Below, in pieces: positions 24,001 through 35,770 of a DNA stretch of 64,000 nt. Location: NCBI GenBank assembly GCA_013400975.1, contig WBMZ01012074.1, positions 1-64,000 on the forward strand, read 5' to 3'. Numbering within the stretch: the stretch's first letter is position 1; each line of letters begins with the position of its first letter. The notes under the pieces were generated by a model that was not told the origin of the DNA, searched no databases, and worked only from the letters and a program-made list of their open reading frames with translations. The position numbers were made by a program, and so were the translations under genes. This stretch comes from Atrichornis clamosus. Its lineage: Eukaryota; Chordata; Aves; Passeriformes; Menuridae.

Positions 24001-27000
24001 GCGTGACTAGTGTGCTTGATTTTCAACCTTAATATTTGGTTTTGCACTTTGGAAAAGAACATTTTAAATCCTATCAGGAAGGAAGCCAATGCATGTTCTT
24101 AAACCTTTGGTATTATTTCCTTTGGAAGAGCTAGACAGAGAATAATACATATTTTTTCTTTATCTGATGGCAATGTGCTGTACTGAAATGAAAAGCATTT
24201 CAACCCTAATTCAATTTTATGTTTTCATATGTGTGTGCTTGTGAGTGTGTGCATCCTACTGACGTTATTTCCTATTGACTTAAGATATAGTTAAATGTGG
24301 GTGACAGGCACGATAGGACTTTCTTTGTAAACCTTTGCCCATTAGGGATTGAAGGCTGGTAAGAAAATCTTTCCTTTCTTCAGTTCATTTTTGGTATCTG
24401 AAAATTCACAGCAGATGGCCCCAGTTCTCTCATTTGCACCATTCTGACTTCACTGATTTAGGTCGTAGTAAATCCTGATTATCCAGCTATGAAAGCAGGA
24501 TCAGGACCAGCATTTTGGCAACTGGCTCTGACTATAAAAACAAGCACTTGGTACAAAGAAGCAGTTTGTGGCTCTAATAAAACCTGTGGGATTTTTGCTG
24601 TTTACTTCACTTGAATCTGGATGTTACCAAAATGTGGGGTTCTTCTGTAGCAGCCTCTGTTCACATTCTGGTAATGAGTGATGGATGAAATATCCCAGAA
24701 AAACAAAAAATGAAAAAAGACATCACTTGCCAGTTATAGAGCAACCTGATGTAATTAGTGTTTGTAACCTTTGCAAAAGTGGGTTTTGTTTGTGTGATTT
24801 TTCACTTCTCTGAGGGGAGAGCAATGAAATCTATGCCCAACATACCATAGACAAAGACCTGATCTGACAAAATAGAGCAGCAGATTTAATTTCCATTCTG
24901 TGTGAGAGATATTTAGCATCTCTGCTAAGCTGTGTAATATGGCACTGTGCTGAAATCCATAAATGCATAACTTTCCTAAACTGCAAATTTAGTTATACTG
25001 AATTTGCTAGGTTTCCATAAAATTGCTGTAGAAGCTTTGTGGCAACAGAATTCTACATAAATGCAATTTGCAGGTTTGTCACTTTTTCAGCTATATTTTC
25101 CATCCTTCTCATCTTTGTGTTATGGAGAGATACTGACTTTATGGAATCACTGCAGAAAGTTATAAATGATGTATGAAATGAGAAATCCCTGCTCAGAGCA
25201 CAGAACTTAATCTATGCTATTTGCTGTGAAAGTCAGCTCAGCTGTAAGCAGAAAAGCCCCCCAAATCCAGACGCTACAGACTAAGAAAACTAAAGCACAC
25301 TCTAAGTATTTTTTTTTTCCACTTTGTACCTGGGATAAGCCAGGGCATGGTACTGCAAGCTGCAGAAGGTCACAAGGAGGGCCGGCATTCACAGCTTGAG
25401 TGTGCTGAGATGTTCTGCACAGGCTGTGGGTCGAGGAGACTGTCCTTAGCAGAGAGAGAACCTTCTGTGCCTACACTTAAATGGGAAGCGGGGGATACAG
25501 GGAGAGTGACTGTGCTGCTGAAGAGGGAGTGAACTTAATTCCCATGACACTGCATGGCCACTAATGAAAAAAATACTATAAAATGCCCCAGGATTTTGCA
25601 AGTTGAATGCTCAGTGTGTTTGTGCATGTAGTGGTCATGCACTTGTGTGGAGTCGCTCGTCAGCATGACACAGTTTGTCTGTGACACAGCATGTCACACC
25701 TTGCTGGATGCACAGAATCCACAGCTACTGCTGCCGTCCTGCAGGATCCAGTCCCATGGAGAAGTAGGTGCTGCGAGAGCAAAAAGTAATCCTGAAAGGA
25801 TGCAGTGATTTCCCTCTCCTCACCCATTATAGATTTTTTCAGGCTCCTGCCTAAAAGCTGCAGTTCTGCACTAGGATTAGGAAGGCTACAGTTAGTCAGT
25901 TGTGTCTTTCTGTAAATAAAGTATTTTTTGCAGTTGTCTAAAACTGAGTTTTCCATGAAAATTTCTTCAGCAGAAAGATACATTGGCCCTGCCTATGAAT
26001 AGGAACAATCAGCCATTTTGTGGTACAAGCAGCTTGCAAATAACTTTAGTGGTTCCTATGAAACAAATATCTCTGCCAAACATTTTTAGTAGGGAATACA
26101 ATATATAGGTAACAGTAAGTCTTGGCATATCATGCTGTTTATTTCCCTTGTTCTCTCTGCTTTGCTGTGGACTTCCTGTCCATTGTGGCTACCTGCTGAG
26201 AAGGTGGGTGAGGAAAACTTCAGCTTCTGTAATCCCAGAGTCAAACCTGGGCAGGAGGAGAGAGCAGCAATCTTCTGGTCACAGACAGAAGTGGTCAAAT
26301 TTTTATCTTGGCTTTGGTAAGCAACTTTTTTGGCAAGCTATCTCTGCTGATGTTCCCAGTAGCTTACTGCAGGGCTGTCTGTGGCTGCAGACTCCATCTG
26401 TAGCAGCTGTGCATCCCAGAGCAGCCTTGAGTTCCGAAGGATGAAGTGTTTAAATGTGCGCAGAGGGTCAACTTGGAAAGACCAGGATTTATTTACAGGA
26501 CAGTTGGCCTGCAGTCTAGCACACAGAACTGCTGCTTATATCCTAGGTAAAATAGATGACTTGGCACTTGGCAAGTGCTACAGATATTGCTAAAGAGGTG
26601 TTTCTTGGCTCATCCATCTCTTGCAAGGTGCAGAGGAACTGTGGCAGCTATATAAAGAGTTTGGGGAAAAATAGAGACACATGAGTAATGGAGTAGTAAA
26701 ACTCAGTTCAGCTCCTTGGCACTTGCAAACTCACAGCCAAGCCCTGCAGCCTTAACTTGGGAAAAAAAATTATCTGGAGAAGTCAAAGAGAGTTTTAACT
26801 CAGAGAGCCACTTGACTGCTTGCTTGTACCAGGGGTAGGTGTTCAGCAGCAAAGTTCTCTTTCTTTGGCTATATGGGCTGTGACCAGGGGCAAGTATCTC
26901 CTCTTAGTATCACAAGTGATGCAAAATTAGTAAGAAACACAAATCTAACAGCTAGAAAAATCTGACATGTTATTAGGAACAGCTTCTAAAATGCTGAAGA

Positions 27001-27689
27001 AAACTATAATCAACTGCTAAAGCATGTCTTGGGGAACTAAAGGGGTTTATAAATAATCATTAGAATAAACTGCTTCCTGCCGTGAGGCACATCTCTTATT
27101 ATGTCTGCTATGTCCCTTTTGGCTTTCTCAGTGCATCATCAAGCATGGATTAAGGTCAAATAGATTTAGGATGAGTGAACACAACAATCTTGACTAAGTT
27201 TCTAAAAATGTGAAGGACATGATCTTGTGAGTGAACCAGTGCAATGTATTCAATTCCACTAATATACTCAGATTTCAACTGGTTCATTAGACTCTTTCTC
27301 AAGGAAAATATATTGACAACATCTCTATGCCAATAAATACACATATATTATGTTTAGAGTAATACATATAATTATGTCAATATAATGAGAAATAATTATG
27401 GTAGAAGTGAATATGCCTCCTCTTATTTTTAAAGTACTTAACTGTTTATATGATGTTTATGTTTGAAATTGTATCAGTTTTATCAGGAGACACTCCAGAT
27501 TCAAGCAAGCAAGCAAGCATTATGTTACATAATATTCTCATGTTTATTGACATTTCTCTTAGAAGAAGTTCAATTCCTAAACCAACTTTTTATTGTGTGT
27601 GTGTTTGTTTCCAGTATGATGTGGTTTGTGCCTCCCTTCCAACCATGACATTAATGCCAATTCTAACTTTTTGCTTAAATAGATCTCCC
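24001..27689. other. Noncoding stretch, few local signals
   Basis: AT-rich. TATAAAAA at 24533 is followed by AATAAA at 24576-24581, probably by chance. Short frames of up to 107 codons (25660-25983 minus) have no motif. A CAAG microrepeat with four units lies at 27502-27519. Confidence 0.45.
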
Positions 27690-28075
27690 TGATGCTTGTC
27701 CTTAGATGTGTTTCCAGGAGGCAGCTACCTCCCGGTCACTGGCTTGCTAAGCCCAGGCTTGCTCACCTCCTCTTCTAAAAGAGGCTCTCTTCTCCCCAGA
27801 TGGGATGATGTGGAGCTGGCAGAAGATGCCCATGGGAAGAGCCTTCAGCAGCGCCAGAGCTGAAGGAGGCGGGGCTGTAGGTCCGTCTTAGTCCCATCCC
27901 TTCACTGAAGGAGGATGACAAACCTGACAGCCATGTGGAGAGAATGCTGACCAAACCTGAAAAATGAAACTTGATCAGAGACATAAATAAATTAGGTGCA
28001 AGGAGAGCTGGTGGGAGCTTCCACAAAACTAGGCAGGGAGAAATAAAGCTCTAGAGGGGAAAAAGAAATTATTGT
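27690..28075 (+). other. Exon-like block with poly(A) signals
   Basis: A pyrimidine tract ending in TCTTCTCCCCAG (27786-27799) is an acceptor-like site. It is followed by GC-richer sequence and then by AATAAA signals near 27986 and 28041. This order could be the last exon of a noncoding transcript or a decayed retrocopy. No frame from the acceptor shows a known protein. Support is limited to motif order. Confidence 0.2.
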
Positions 28076-29464
28076 GAGCAGGGCAAGGTGTCTGCTGCAA
28101 GCAGAAAAAACCCTGTTTCAGCAGCTGCAGTAAAGAAGAGTGCAGGTTCCCCAAAGAGCAAGCCTTCAGATGGCTCCCTGGGCTTCCTTAGCACGGGCAG
28201 AGGGACACTTCCCTGTGGCAGCAAGCTGTCCGTGTGGAGCTGGAACAGCAGGCTCCCCCAAGGAAGCCAGTTATTACTTGCAGTCTGTCTCTATTCTTTG
28301 GCAGTGTGCTGAATGCAGTCTCCATTCTGTGCTGTTTTTCAGCCTCGTTTCTGAGCTTTATCTTCCAGACTTTTGCTGACCTCCTACGTATTTTGCGTTA
28401 TTCTCTGGTTTCTCAACTAATGTTATTATTGATGTACCAGGGCTTTTTTGAGAAGAGAGTCTGTGTGTTTTTTATAGCTCCGCACACCAATCTTGCATTT
28501 TATAATGGGTACTGCAGTGAGCAGTTGTTAACTGCAGATGCTGTTGTCTGTTCAGCAAGTTACAAGAGTTTTTTGTTCAGTTTCTAGCAGACAGAGTGAT
28601 TAAGGTGTGTAGGTAAAAACTGTCCCATGCTATAGATAAAGACCAAAAATGTTTCCACTGTTTGTTTGGACCTTTTTTTGTTTGTTTGTTTGTTTTGTTT
28701 TATTTTAGATTAGCAAAATCTGCTTTATCCTTTTGAGGGTAGAAAGGGAACTGATTGCAATAAAAACAGAACAAGATTTATAGCATGTTCTTATAAAAAA
28801 AGCCACACTGCTCTGCCAAATTATGTAAGATGTGGCACGTTGCATTGCTCTGTTCCTCTCATAATCTATGGTGCCATATGGACTTAAAAAAATAGGACTA
28901 TTAAATGGATTTCTGCAACATAATTGGCATTGACACTTTTATTGATTGAATAAATGAAATAACATGCACAGTTCTGACAATCTTTGCAGATTTGTAAGAT
29001 TACAGCAGTGATGATTCCATGTCAGCAGAAAGGTCTTTAGGAAATTAAAATGAAGCCACAGCCAGTTCATTAATATACATATGTTTGAAATTGCAGTCCT
29101 AACAATTGAGTTCTCTGCACTGAATGTTATAATATATATTGTCATGAGCTATATGCCCTCAGATCATTTCTGTGAATTACAAGGAAATTATGGAGTGGAG
29201 AACATTTTATTATTGTGCTTTTCATCCAGGGATACAGCCTTTCACTGATGAAAATTGAAAACACTGAAAATTAAAATGTAAATGCATTTATCAAAAGAAG
29301 AGGAAAAAATTGAATCCTGAACTTTAACTGCTTTTGCATTTTACTTCTTCAAAAAGCACAAGTAGTCAGGCTCTGTAATATCTATTTGGATTCTTACTAA
29401 TAAGTGACTGGCTGTTTGCTGCTGGAGGTCTGAATATTTTTTTTAGTAAAACAGCATGGAAAGC
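28076..29464. repeat. Noncoding stretch with a TTTG repeat
   Basis: The only repeat is a TTTG array at about 28673-28706 (five units, then TTTTG and TTTTA). Frames at 28088-28587 overlap each other in three phases and are leucine-, serine- and phenylalanine-rich without motifs. The rest is AT-rich. Confidence 0.5.
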
Positions 29465-29477
29465 TGTGTGTGTGTGT
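29465..29477. repeat. Short TG dinucleotide repeat
   Basis: Six TG units followed by further TG-rich bases up to about 29492. A simple repeat with no other signal. Confidence 0.8.
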
Positions 29478-29585
29478 TTACTTGTGTATGTACATATTCT
29501 GAGAGACAAAATAATTATACATTTATTTAGTGTTTCTCTCTGTTAAACACGTTCTTTTTGTGTTTTTTACAGGTCAGCACCATAT

Positions 29586-29617
29586 TACAAAGGACACGAG
29601 CTACTCGTGTCTTTGTA
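29586..29617. other. Hairpin, 14-bp stem with one bulged G
   Basis: GACACGAG (29593-29600) pairs with CTCGTGTC (29604-29611) around the loop CTA. The pairing continues outward for six more bases after a single bulged G at 29592. It sits 14 bases after an acceptor-like TTTTTTACAG (29563-29572). The stem is too short for a standard animal pre-miRNA. Confidence 0.6.
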
Positions 29618-31811
29618 GGGAAGAAAGAAAAGACAGAGAAACAGTGAAGCACACTAGAAGCTCTTTTCATGTAATTTAGCACTTAATAGACAGGAAAAAT
29701 GAATAATTTAAGATTTATTTAAGCTGGATTTTTAAATTCCCTTTAGCTTCAAAACATATGTATTGTTTTTTTAGTTGGCATCCTGATGTAACTGGTGATA
29801 TGTGAGCAGCCCCTAAGAAGAAGCTCATCCATATGCTGAAGAAGACTGTGGGCTCCATGTCCTGCAGAGGAAGAGTGTTGGATGAAGCATGGAAGCAGGC
29901 AGGCTGTGCTGCAAACTGAGACAACATGTGCCTCTGGTGCTGCTGTGTAATACAAGGAAATAAGAGGCTGATTGTGTTATCTGAATACAGGAGGTTGTGC
30001 CTGTTTGTGCAGTCCATGCTGTATACACAGTCACTATAGCTGACTCCCTGTAGCTAAAATCCATCCAAACCCTCTACAAGTGACACAGGTAACGAGTTGG
30101 TAAATCCTTTGTATAGCATTTTCACTGCTTTTGTAATTCTTTGCTCTTTCTTTTTCCTAACATTGGAAACATATATTTTTCCTGATGGACATTTTCTGAA
30201 CTCCTCCATGCTGGGTAACCGTGCTAGATCCCCTAGATTTGAGTGGCAAACCTGACAGACTTAAGGACCTGGTGCCAAAACTCCTGCCCACATGTAAATA
30301 CAGAAGAGGAACCAGAAGAGCAAATGGGCACTGTTCTTCCTTCCCTGCCTTACAGTAGATGCTTTTGAATCTTTGGCTTGACCATGTGTGTCTATTTTAG
30401 TGTCCCCCATTGTATTTGGAGGACAATTTTTATCTTTACTTAATATTTTTAAAGAACTTTGAAATTCAAGTTGATAAGTAAGCATAAGAAACACACATAG
30501 TATTATACATGGCACAATGTCTATCACAGAATAATTGACACCAAGCAAAAGTTATTGCCCTTTAGGATCTTAGATACTGAAATGGTTGAGAATTTTCTGT
30601 GTTCATATTTCAAAGAAAACAATTTGTCAAGAGAAAAAATTTAAAAAATAATATCTATTTATGCTAAATAAATTCATAGCATTTTTTAGAATAAAAGAAA
30701 ATCTGTTTTCATTTTCTTTATTTTAAAAAAATTACTCAAAATTGATTTTTTTTTGGTAGGAAAACTTTTATTTTTAGTTCTATTTAGGCATCTCATAGTC
30801 CTTTTTACTTTGAAAGGAAAATTACTTCAATGTTTCAGATACTTCAGACAGTGGGATATCTTGTATCCTATCAAAACAGGATACAACAGGCATGATCAGA
30901 AACATTTTGCTTTAGCATGTAAGCCGTTATTTCTATAAAATCATTGATATTCTTAGGATTTAACAGGCATGTTTGGTGAATTTATTTACATCTTTCCAAT
31001 GTTTTATGCATTTCTTGTTTCAGTTTTATCTTGCTATTTGTTCCCCTGTCTTTCTTGAATTTATGATTAATGTTTCTTTAGGCAACAGAACAATACATTT
31101 CACATCAAGAGTTATGCAAAGACAAAGCTTTTTTTGAGAAATAAAATGATTCAATATAATATCAGTATTCATGCAAGACATCTTGTAGGCAAAAGTTATG
31201 CTTAGACCAAAATAAAAACTGTTCAAAGAGAAGAGAAAAATGGAACAAGCATTAGATGTTTGTGGAAAATTCCAGTCACTACCTGGATCTGGATACAATT
31301 GGCAAAGAGGACAAAAGAACTAATGGCATGGATTTAATGGATCAAGTTTCTCTTCTGCAGTTCATCTCTTCATTAATGGCCCATGAAAAGTGAAGACCAA
31401 GAGATTTGGACCAAAGAGCTGCCAGAGAGTAAACCAACCATTACTTCTTGAAAGATTGCATCATTGATGCTTTAAATTAAAACTTTATTGCCATTGTAAA
31501 ATGTCTGTGAGTTACCCAGGGAAAATGAAATATATGGTTTTCAGAGAGTGGTCATTATTTTTTCAGCTAAATAAGAAGTGTCCTTTCCCCTTGGGAGCAG
31601 TGTTAAATGGAGCCCTCTATCGGTCTTCCTCAGCTGAGATTCCTGGCCAAAGACTATTCTCCCTTTTCCATCCACATCTTGGTCTTTGTTCCTTTTTAAA
31701 GAGATGAATCCAGTTTTGGGTCACTTCTGTGGGCCCTACTCAAACAGTAAAATAAAAAGAACCATTTTTTAATGGAAGAAAGATAGTAATTTTCCAACTG
31801 ATATAAGACAA
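29618..31811. other. Noncoding stretch, nothing recognised
   Basis: AT-rich. Overlapping minus-strand frames at 29715-30064 share the same DNA in three phases and carry no motif. No repeat was identified up to the CR1 element. Confidence 0.5.
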
Positions 31812-32290
31812 AGATGGGGGTTGTTTAGCCTAGAGAAAAGGAGACTCAGGAGGGACCTTATTGCTCTCTACAGCTACCTGAAAGAATGTTGTAGACAGGT
31901 GGGGGTTGGTCTTCCAAGTAACAAGCAATAAGACAAGGGGAAATGGCCTCTAGTTGTGTCAGGTTTCAGGATATTAGGAAACATTTCTTCACTTAAAGGG
32001 TGGGCCAGCATTGGAACAGGCTGCCCGGAGAAGTGGTGGAATCACCATCCGTAAAAGTGTTCAAAAAATGTATGTATGTGGCACCTGGGTTATGGGTTAG
32101 TGGTGGACTTGGCAGTGCTGGGTTAATGGTTGGACTGATGCTTCAGAGGCCTTTTCTAACTTTAATGTCATATGATTCTATGACACTATGGTTTAGTGGT
32201 GAACATGGCAGTAACAGGTTAGTGGTTGAACTTGATGATCTTAAAGGTCTTTTCCGACCTAAATAATTCTGTGATTCTCTGATTCTATGG
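31812..32290 (+). mobile_element. CR1 LINE, 5'-truncated, with doubled 3' tail
   Basis: A plus-strand retroposon copy. It enters ORF2 near its end at the TTGTTTAGCCTAGAGAAAAG and GAGACTCAGGAGGGACCTTA blocks. The frame starting at 32000 reads HWNRLPGEVVESPSVKVFKK, the standard CR1 C-terminal motif. The 3' UTR is present twice: 32091-32182 and 32187-32290 each begin with a GTTTAGTGGTG-like segment, pass through a TTAAAGGTCTTTTCC-like segment and end in GATTCTATG. The final tail has the octamer units ATTCTGTG, ATTCTCTG and ATTCTATG. The good match and intact tail make this one of the younger CR1 copies in the window. Confidence 0.92.
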
Positions 32291-33079
32291 TACAACTTCC
32301 TCCTGCATCTAGCACAGGGGTGCCATGGGAGAAAACACCCCTGCCTCAGGCTACTCTGTACTTGCTTTACACCTGAAAGGCAAATACTTTGAGACCTAAA
32401 TACCAGCATGGCCCCCAGCAGTTTGGGTCAGCAGTTTTTGGGCTACAATTCCCTAATGGGACTGGTAGTGGCTCAGTGACCACAGTGTGTGGGAGGACCC
32501 AAGCAGGTGCCTGTGGAGAGTGGCTGTTCAAGAACCACATATTCTTTGTGTGAAAGAGAAGGCAATATTTTAATGAAGATTCAGGGCTTTGGAGCTCCAT
32601 ACTTTGACTCAGGAGCATTCAGGCCTAGCTTCAAAATATTGGTTTGCAAAGGAAATACCTTAATAATTGCTGGATGCAATGGCACATCTTAGCTCTGAAG
32701 AACTAGTTCATGCTGGACAAAATGGCTCTCACAGGCACTCAATCACAAGACTTCCTGTTTCTGAATAATAGAAATATTCTCTGCTGAGAAATTTGGCCAC
32801 TGATAGTATCCAGGCAGCTTGAGAAACAGCCACTTCTCTGTGAATAGCAGGGAATAGCATTTGTAGCTCTTCTGCTCAGGAATTAATGGGACTGCTTTCC
32901 AGGACACCGTATAAAGATCTCCTGCAAAAAATGATGTAGGTGCTTGAAATAAGCAAAACTAAAGTGAGTATACAAAGAACCGTAATTTTTAAATAGTTTT
33001 CTTGGATCTCACATATGAAGGAATCTAAACTCCACAGCTGCCTGATATTATATGGGGTTTTTTTCCTTCTTTGTGTCTT

Positions 33080-33081
<2 letters not shown>
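32291..33081. other. Noncoding stretch, nothing recognised
   Basis: Unique-looking sequence between the CR1 and the poly-T run. Short frames only, such as 32367-32618 on the minus strand, without motifs. Confidence 0.5.

Positions 33082-33139
<58 letters not shown>
33082..33139. repeat. Run of 58 T
   Basis: An uninterrupted run of 58 T followed by ACAG. On the minus strand it is a poly(A) run, as expected at the 3' end of an mRNA-derived retrocopy, but the adjoining sequence (33144-33330) has no AATAAA in place and no recognised gene. Read on the plus strand it also mimics a polypyrimidine tract plus acceptor. The length may be inflated or inexact, because long homopolymers are error-prone. 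Confidence 0.9.
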
Positions 33140-33142
<3 letters not shown>

Positions 33143-35560
33143 GTTAAATTTGGATCACTTGTGAAGTGTCTTAGAGACTCTGTCTCACCTTCCTGCTCAG
33201 GAAATGTCAACCCTAAATCTCTCACCTTTACCCCATATGAAAGGCCCAACTCCTACGATGCTGGTACAGGAGCTGGTGTGTGGTTTGAGGGGGCAGAAAG
33301 GATCTATTGTCTCTCTAACTGAAGCTGTTCCACTGCACAGAAAAGACCTTCCCAAATAAAGAGATCAGTGAGGCACCAAGAGGAAATATGACTGTATCAT
33401 CTAGCAGTTTGTACAGTCACCTGGCAGAAGGAAATCTGCATACCACCCCTTCACCAATATGTATCTACATGCCTTTACATGAAAAAATCACTGGAAAATA
33501 CTTTAAAAACCCCTGAACCTGTGATCTTCGTTTTCACTTTTTATTTAATTGGATTGTGCATAAATGCTCTGCATAGGAGGAACCCTTATCAGAAGTAAGA
33601 AGCTTTCCTTGCTGAATGGAAAGATGAAAACATATTCAATAAGCTGCTGTATGTGTCTCATGAGTTAAACTCCAAGTTGACCTTTGATCCCACAAAACAA
33701 AGAGCTGCTTATAAAATATGTCTTAATTGCAAAGTATGAAATCAAAACCAGTTGTTGGTGGCTATAACTTCTGTGCATCCCTGCCACTATCTACAGGGAA
33801 AGAAAGTGCCAGCAGCCTGAGAGACTTCCTGGTAGTCTATGCACAGCACAAACCTCCCAGGAAAAACTCAGATAGCAATTAATGACGTTCCTGGCTTAAA
33901 CAGCTGAGAAATTCAGGTCTCAGTGCCTTGCTGGTTTTGTGCAAAGATTTTACTCAGGCTCTGCTTCGTTTCCTAAATGTGAGCCTTCTGTGCTTTACTG
34001 ATGCGCATTTGCGGCTGGACAATTCCCAATATCGGGCAGCAGTATTGCAGAGCTTTGTGAGGTTAGAAAATAAATCTGAAACTTAACAAACCATTGTTTC
34101 TCTCATTGTATGCATCTTCAGAGAGCCAAGAGCACGAGCTGCAGTGCCCTGCACTGCCCCGTGCCCGTAGGAGTCACAGGACCTTCACCGATGTGGCTCC
34201 CAGTGCAGTCTCAGTGAGCATGGCATCCTTTATGCCTGGCTAACAAATGTACTTAAAGCAGCATTCACTCAGAGGCTGGCACTTTTTTCCCCCCCCATTT
34301 TGTCAGATGGATGAATGTCATGGCAGCCAAGGACAGATGAAGGTTTGAAATATTACAAGCAGAAGCCTTTCACTAAGATAATATAAAACCAATTTTTGCA
34401 AGCATATCTCTGAGGAGGAAATAGGCTGGAGATTATAATGAGAATTTTTTTCTAGCTGTAAAATTTTGTTAAGATGCAAGCAAAAAAAGAAAACAAACCA
34501 CCCAGTAAACCTATCAAACTTAGCTCAGTACTGAAACTCCAGTCTTTCTTAAGACAATACTACTTGAAATTGCCACATCGCTCATTGTTAAGTTATTTGC
34601 ATACCAAATGCAAAAAAAATGATTAACTGGAAAATTCCCCCTTACACCCCTCTGAGACATATGGTGAGACAGCAACAGAAATGATGGATGTAGTGGATGA
34701 TTGCTTGCTGAACCAGTGTGTGAGAAACTATGCTAGGAATAATTCATGTCAAGACATGGTCTTAACCAAAAGACGAATTAAAAACAACATCTTGACAGGT
34801 TTAATATCTTACATGATACACATAATCTGTGACTTCTAAGGCATGCGATTATCTCTAAACATGATATTTCAGTAGAACTTCAATTTTATGAAAAGATCTC
34901 AAGAGATGCTTGATCTAATGTTAAATCAACCTTTCACAAAATAAAGGAAACTTCAAGTCATTCTGAGATATGGTACAGCCTCATCTTTATCTAATACTGC
35001 TTCAAATCAGTAGTGGTTCCCCAGGGAAAGTGGAGTAACAATGGTTTGAAATAGGTAAAAGTGACCCAATAAACAGGATAATTAGTCATTTTGGATGAAA
35101 ATGCATTTCATATAAACAAAGGATTTAGTGTTTTGCCATGCTGAGAACCCACTGATATGAAAAAATTATGCTATGTCTGCTAATACAGCAGACATATGTA
35201 TTTCACATGTATTTCTGTCACCTGTATTTTATCAAAGGGGAAATTTTACAATACTTGAAGTGACAAAAGATTAAGTTGGATGCTTAACAAGGGTGAAAAT
35301 CAGATGATGCTAATGTGTAAAACTGGCATTGCTTACTGCTGTGATTAATTCATGGTTGTTGTGACAGATATGAAATCACTAACAGTGGCTTGTAAACTGG
35401 CCACTTAGTTGTACCCCACCATGAGCAGAGATTGTGGGTGAGGGGACAGAGGGCTGAGCTGGGACATATGGACAGGCTGAGTTAGCACTGCTCCTCACCT
35501 AGCATGGGATCCTGGGCATGCCAGTTTTCCCATGTCATCTCTTGTTTATCTCACAGGCTG
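33140..35560. other. Noncoding stretch, nothing recognised
   Basis: The first 180 bases keep a plus frame open (to 33322), and this would be the body of any retrocopy attached to the poly-T run. I do not recognise it. The remainder is AT-rich, with a C run near 34290 and a GC-richer spot at 34120-34230. Confidence 0.45.
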
Positions 35561-35770
35561 AGAAAGCTGTCTTTGACTAAAGAAACTTTTTAGTATTTTG
35601 CATAGTCATTGGCCAATGAAATCAGCTAATAATAAGTAAAGGCTATAAAATATCTTCTATTCTGTGGTGGGTTTTATCAAAGGTCAACATCCTCAAGAAC
35701 TGAAATAAAGAAAGTTGCGATCAGCATGCAGAAGGCCCAAGTAATTAATCTGTGTTTCATACAAGAGATA
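35561..35770 (+). promoter_or_regulatory. CCAAT, TATA and poly(A) signal in LTR-like order
   Basis: CCAAT at 35613-35617 inside GGCCAATGAAATCAG, TATAAAA at 35644-35650 and AATAAA at 35704-35709 occur in the order and rough spacing of U3, R and the poly(A) signal of a retroviral-type LTR. I do not recognise the family, the TG and CA ends are not identified, and no internal viral sequence is present. A cellular promoter or chance are alternatives. Confidence 0.25.

Noticed and set aside
24533..24581. TATAAAAA followed by AATAAA as an LTR core
   Set aside because: No CCAAT motif, no ends and no recognised family. Both words are frequent in AT-rich DNA.
33025..33249. Frame encoding a long run of lysine, or of phenylalanine on the other strand
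   Set aside because: It is a translation of the 58-T homopolymer.
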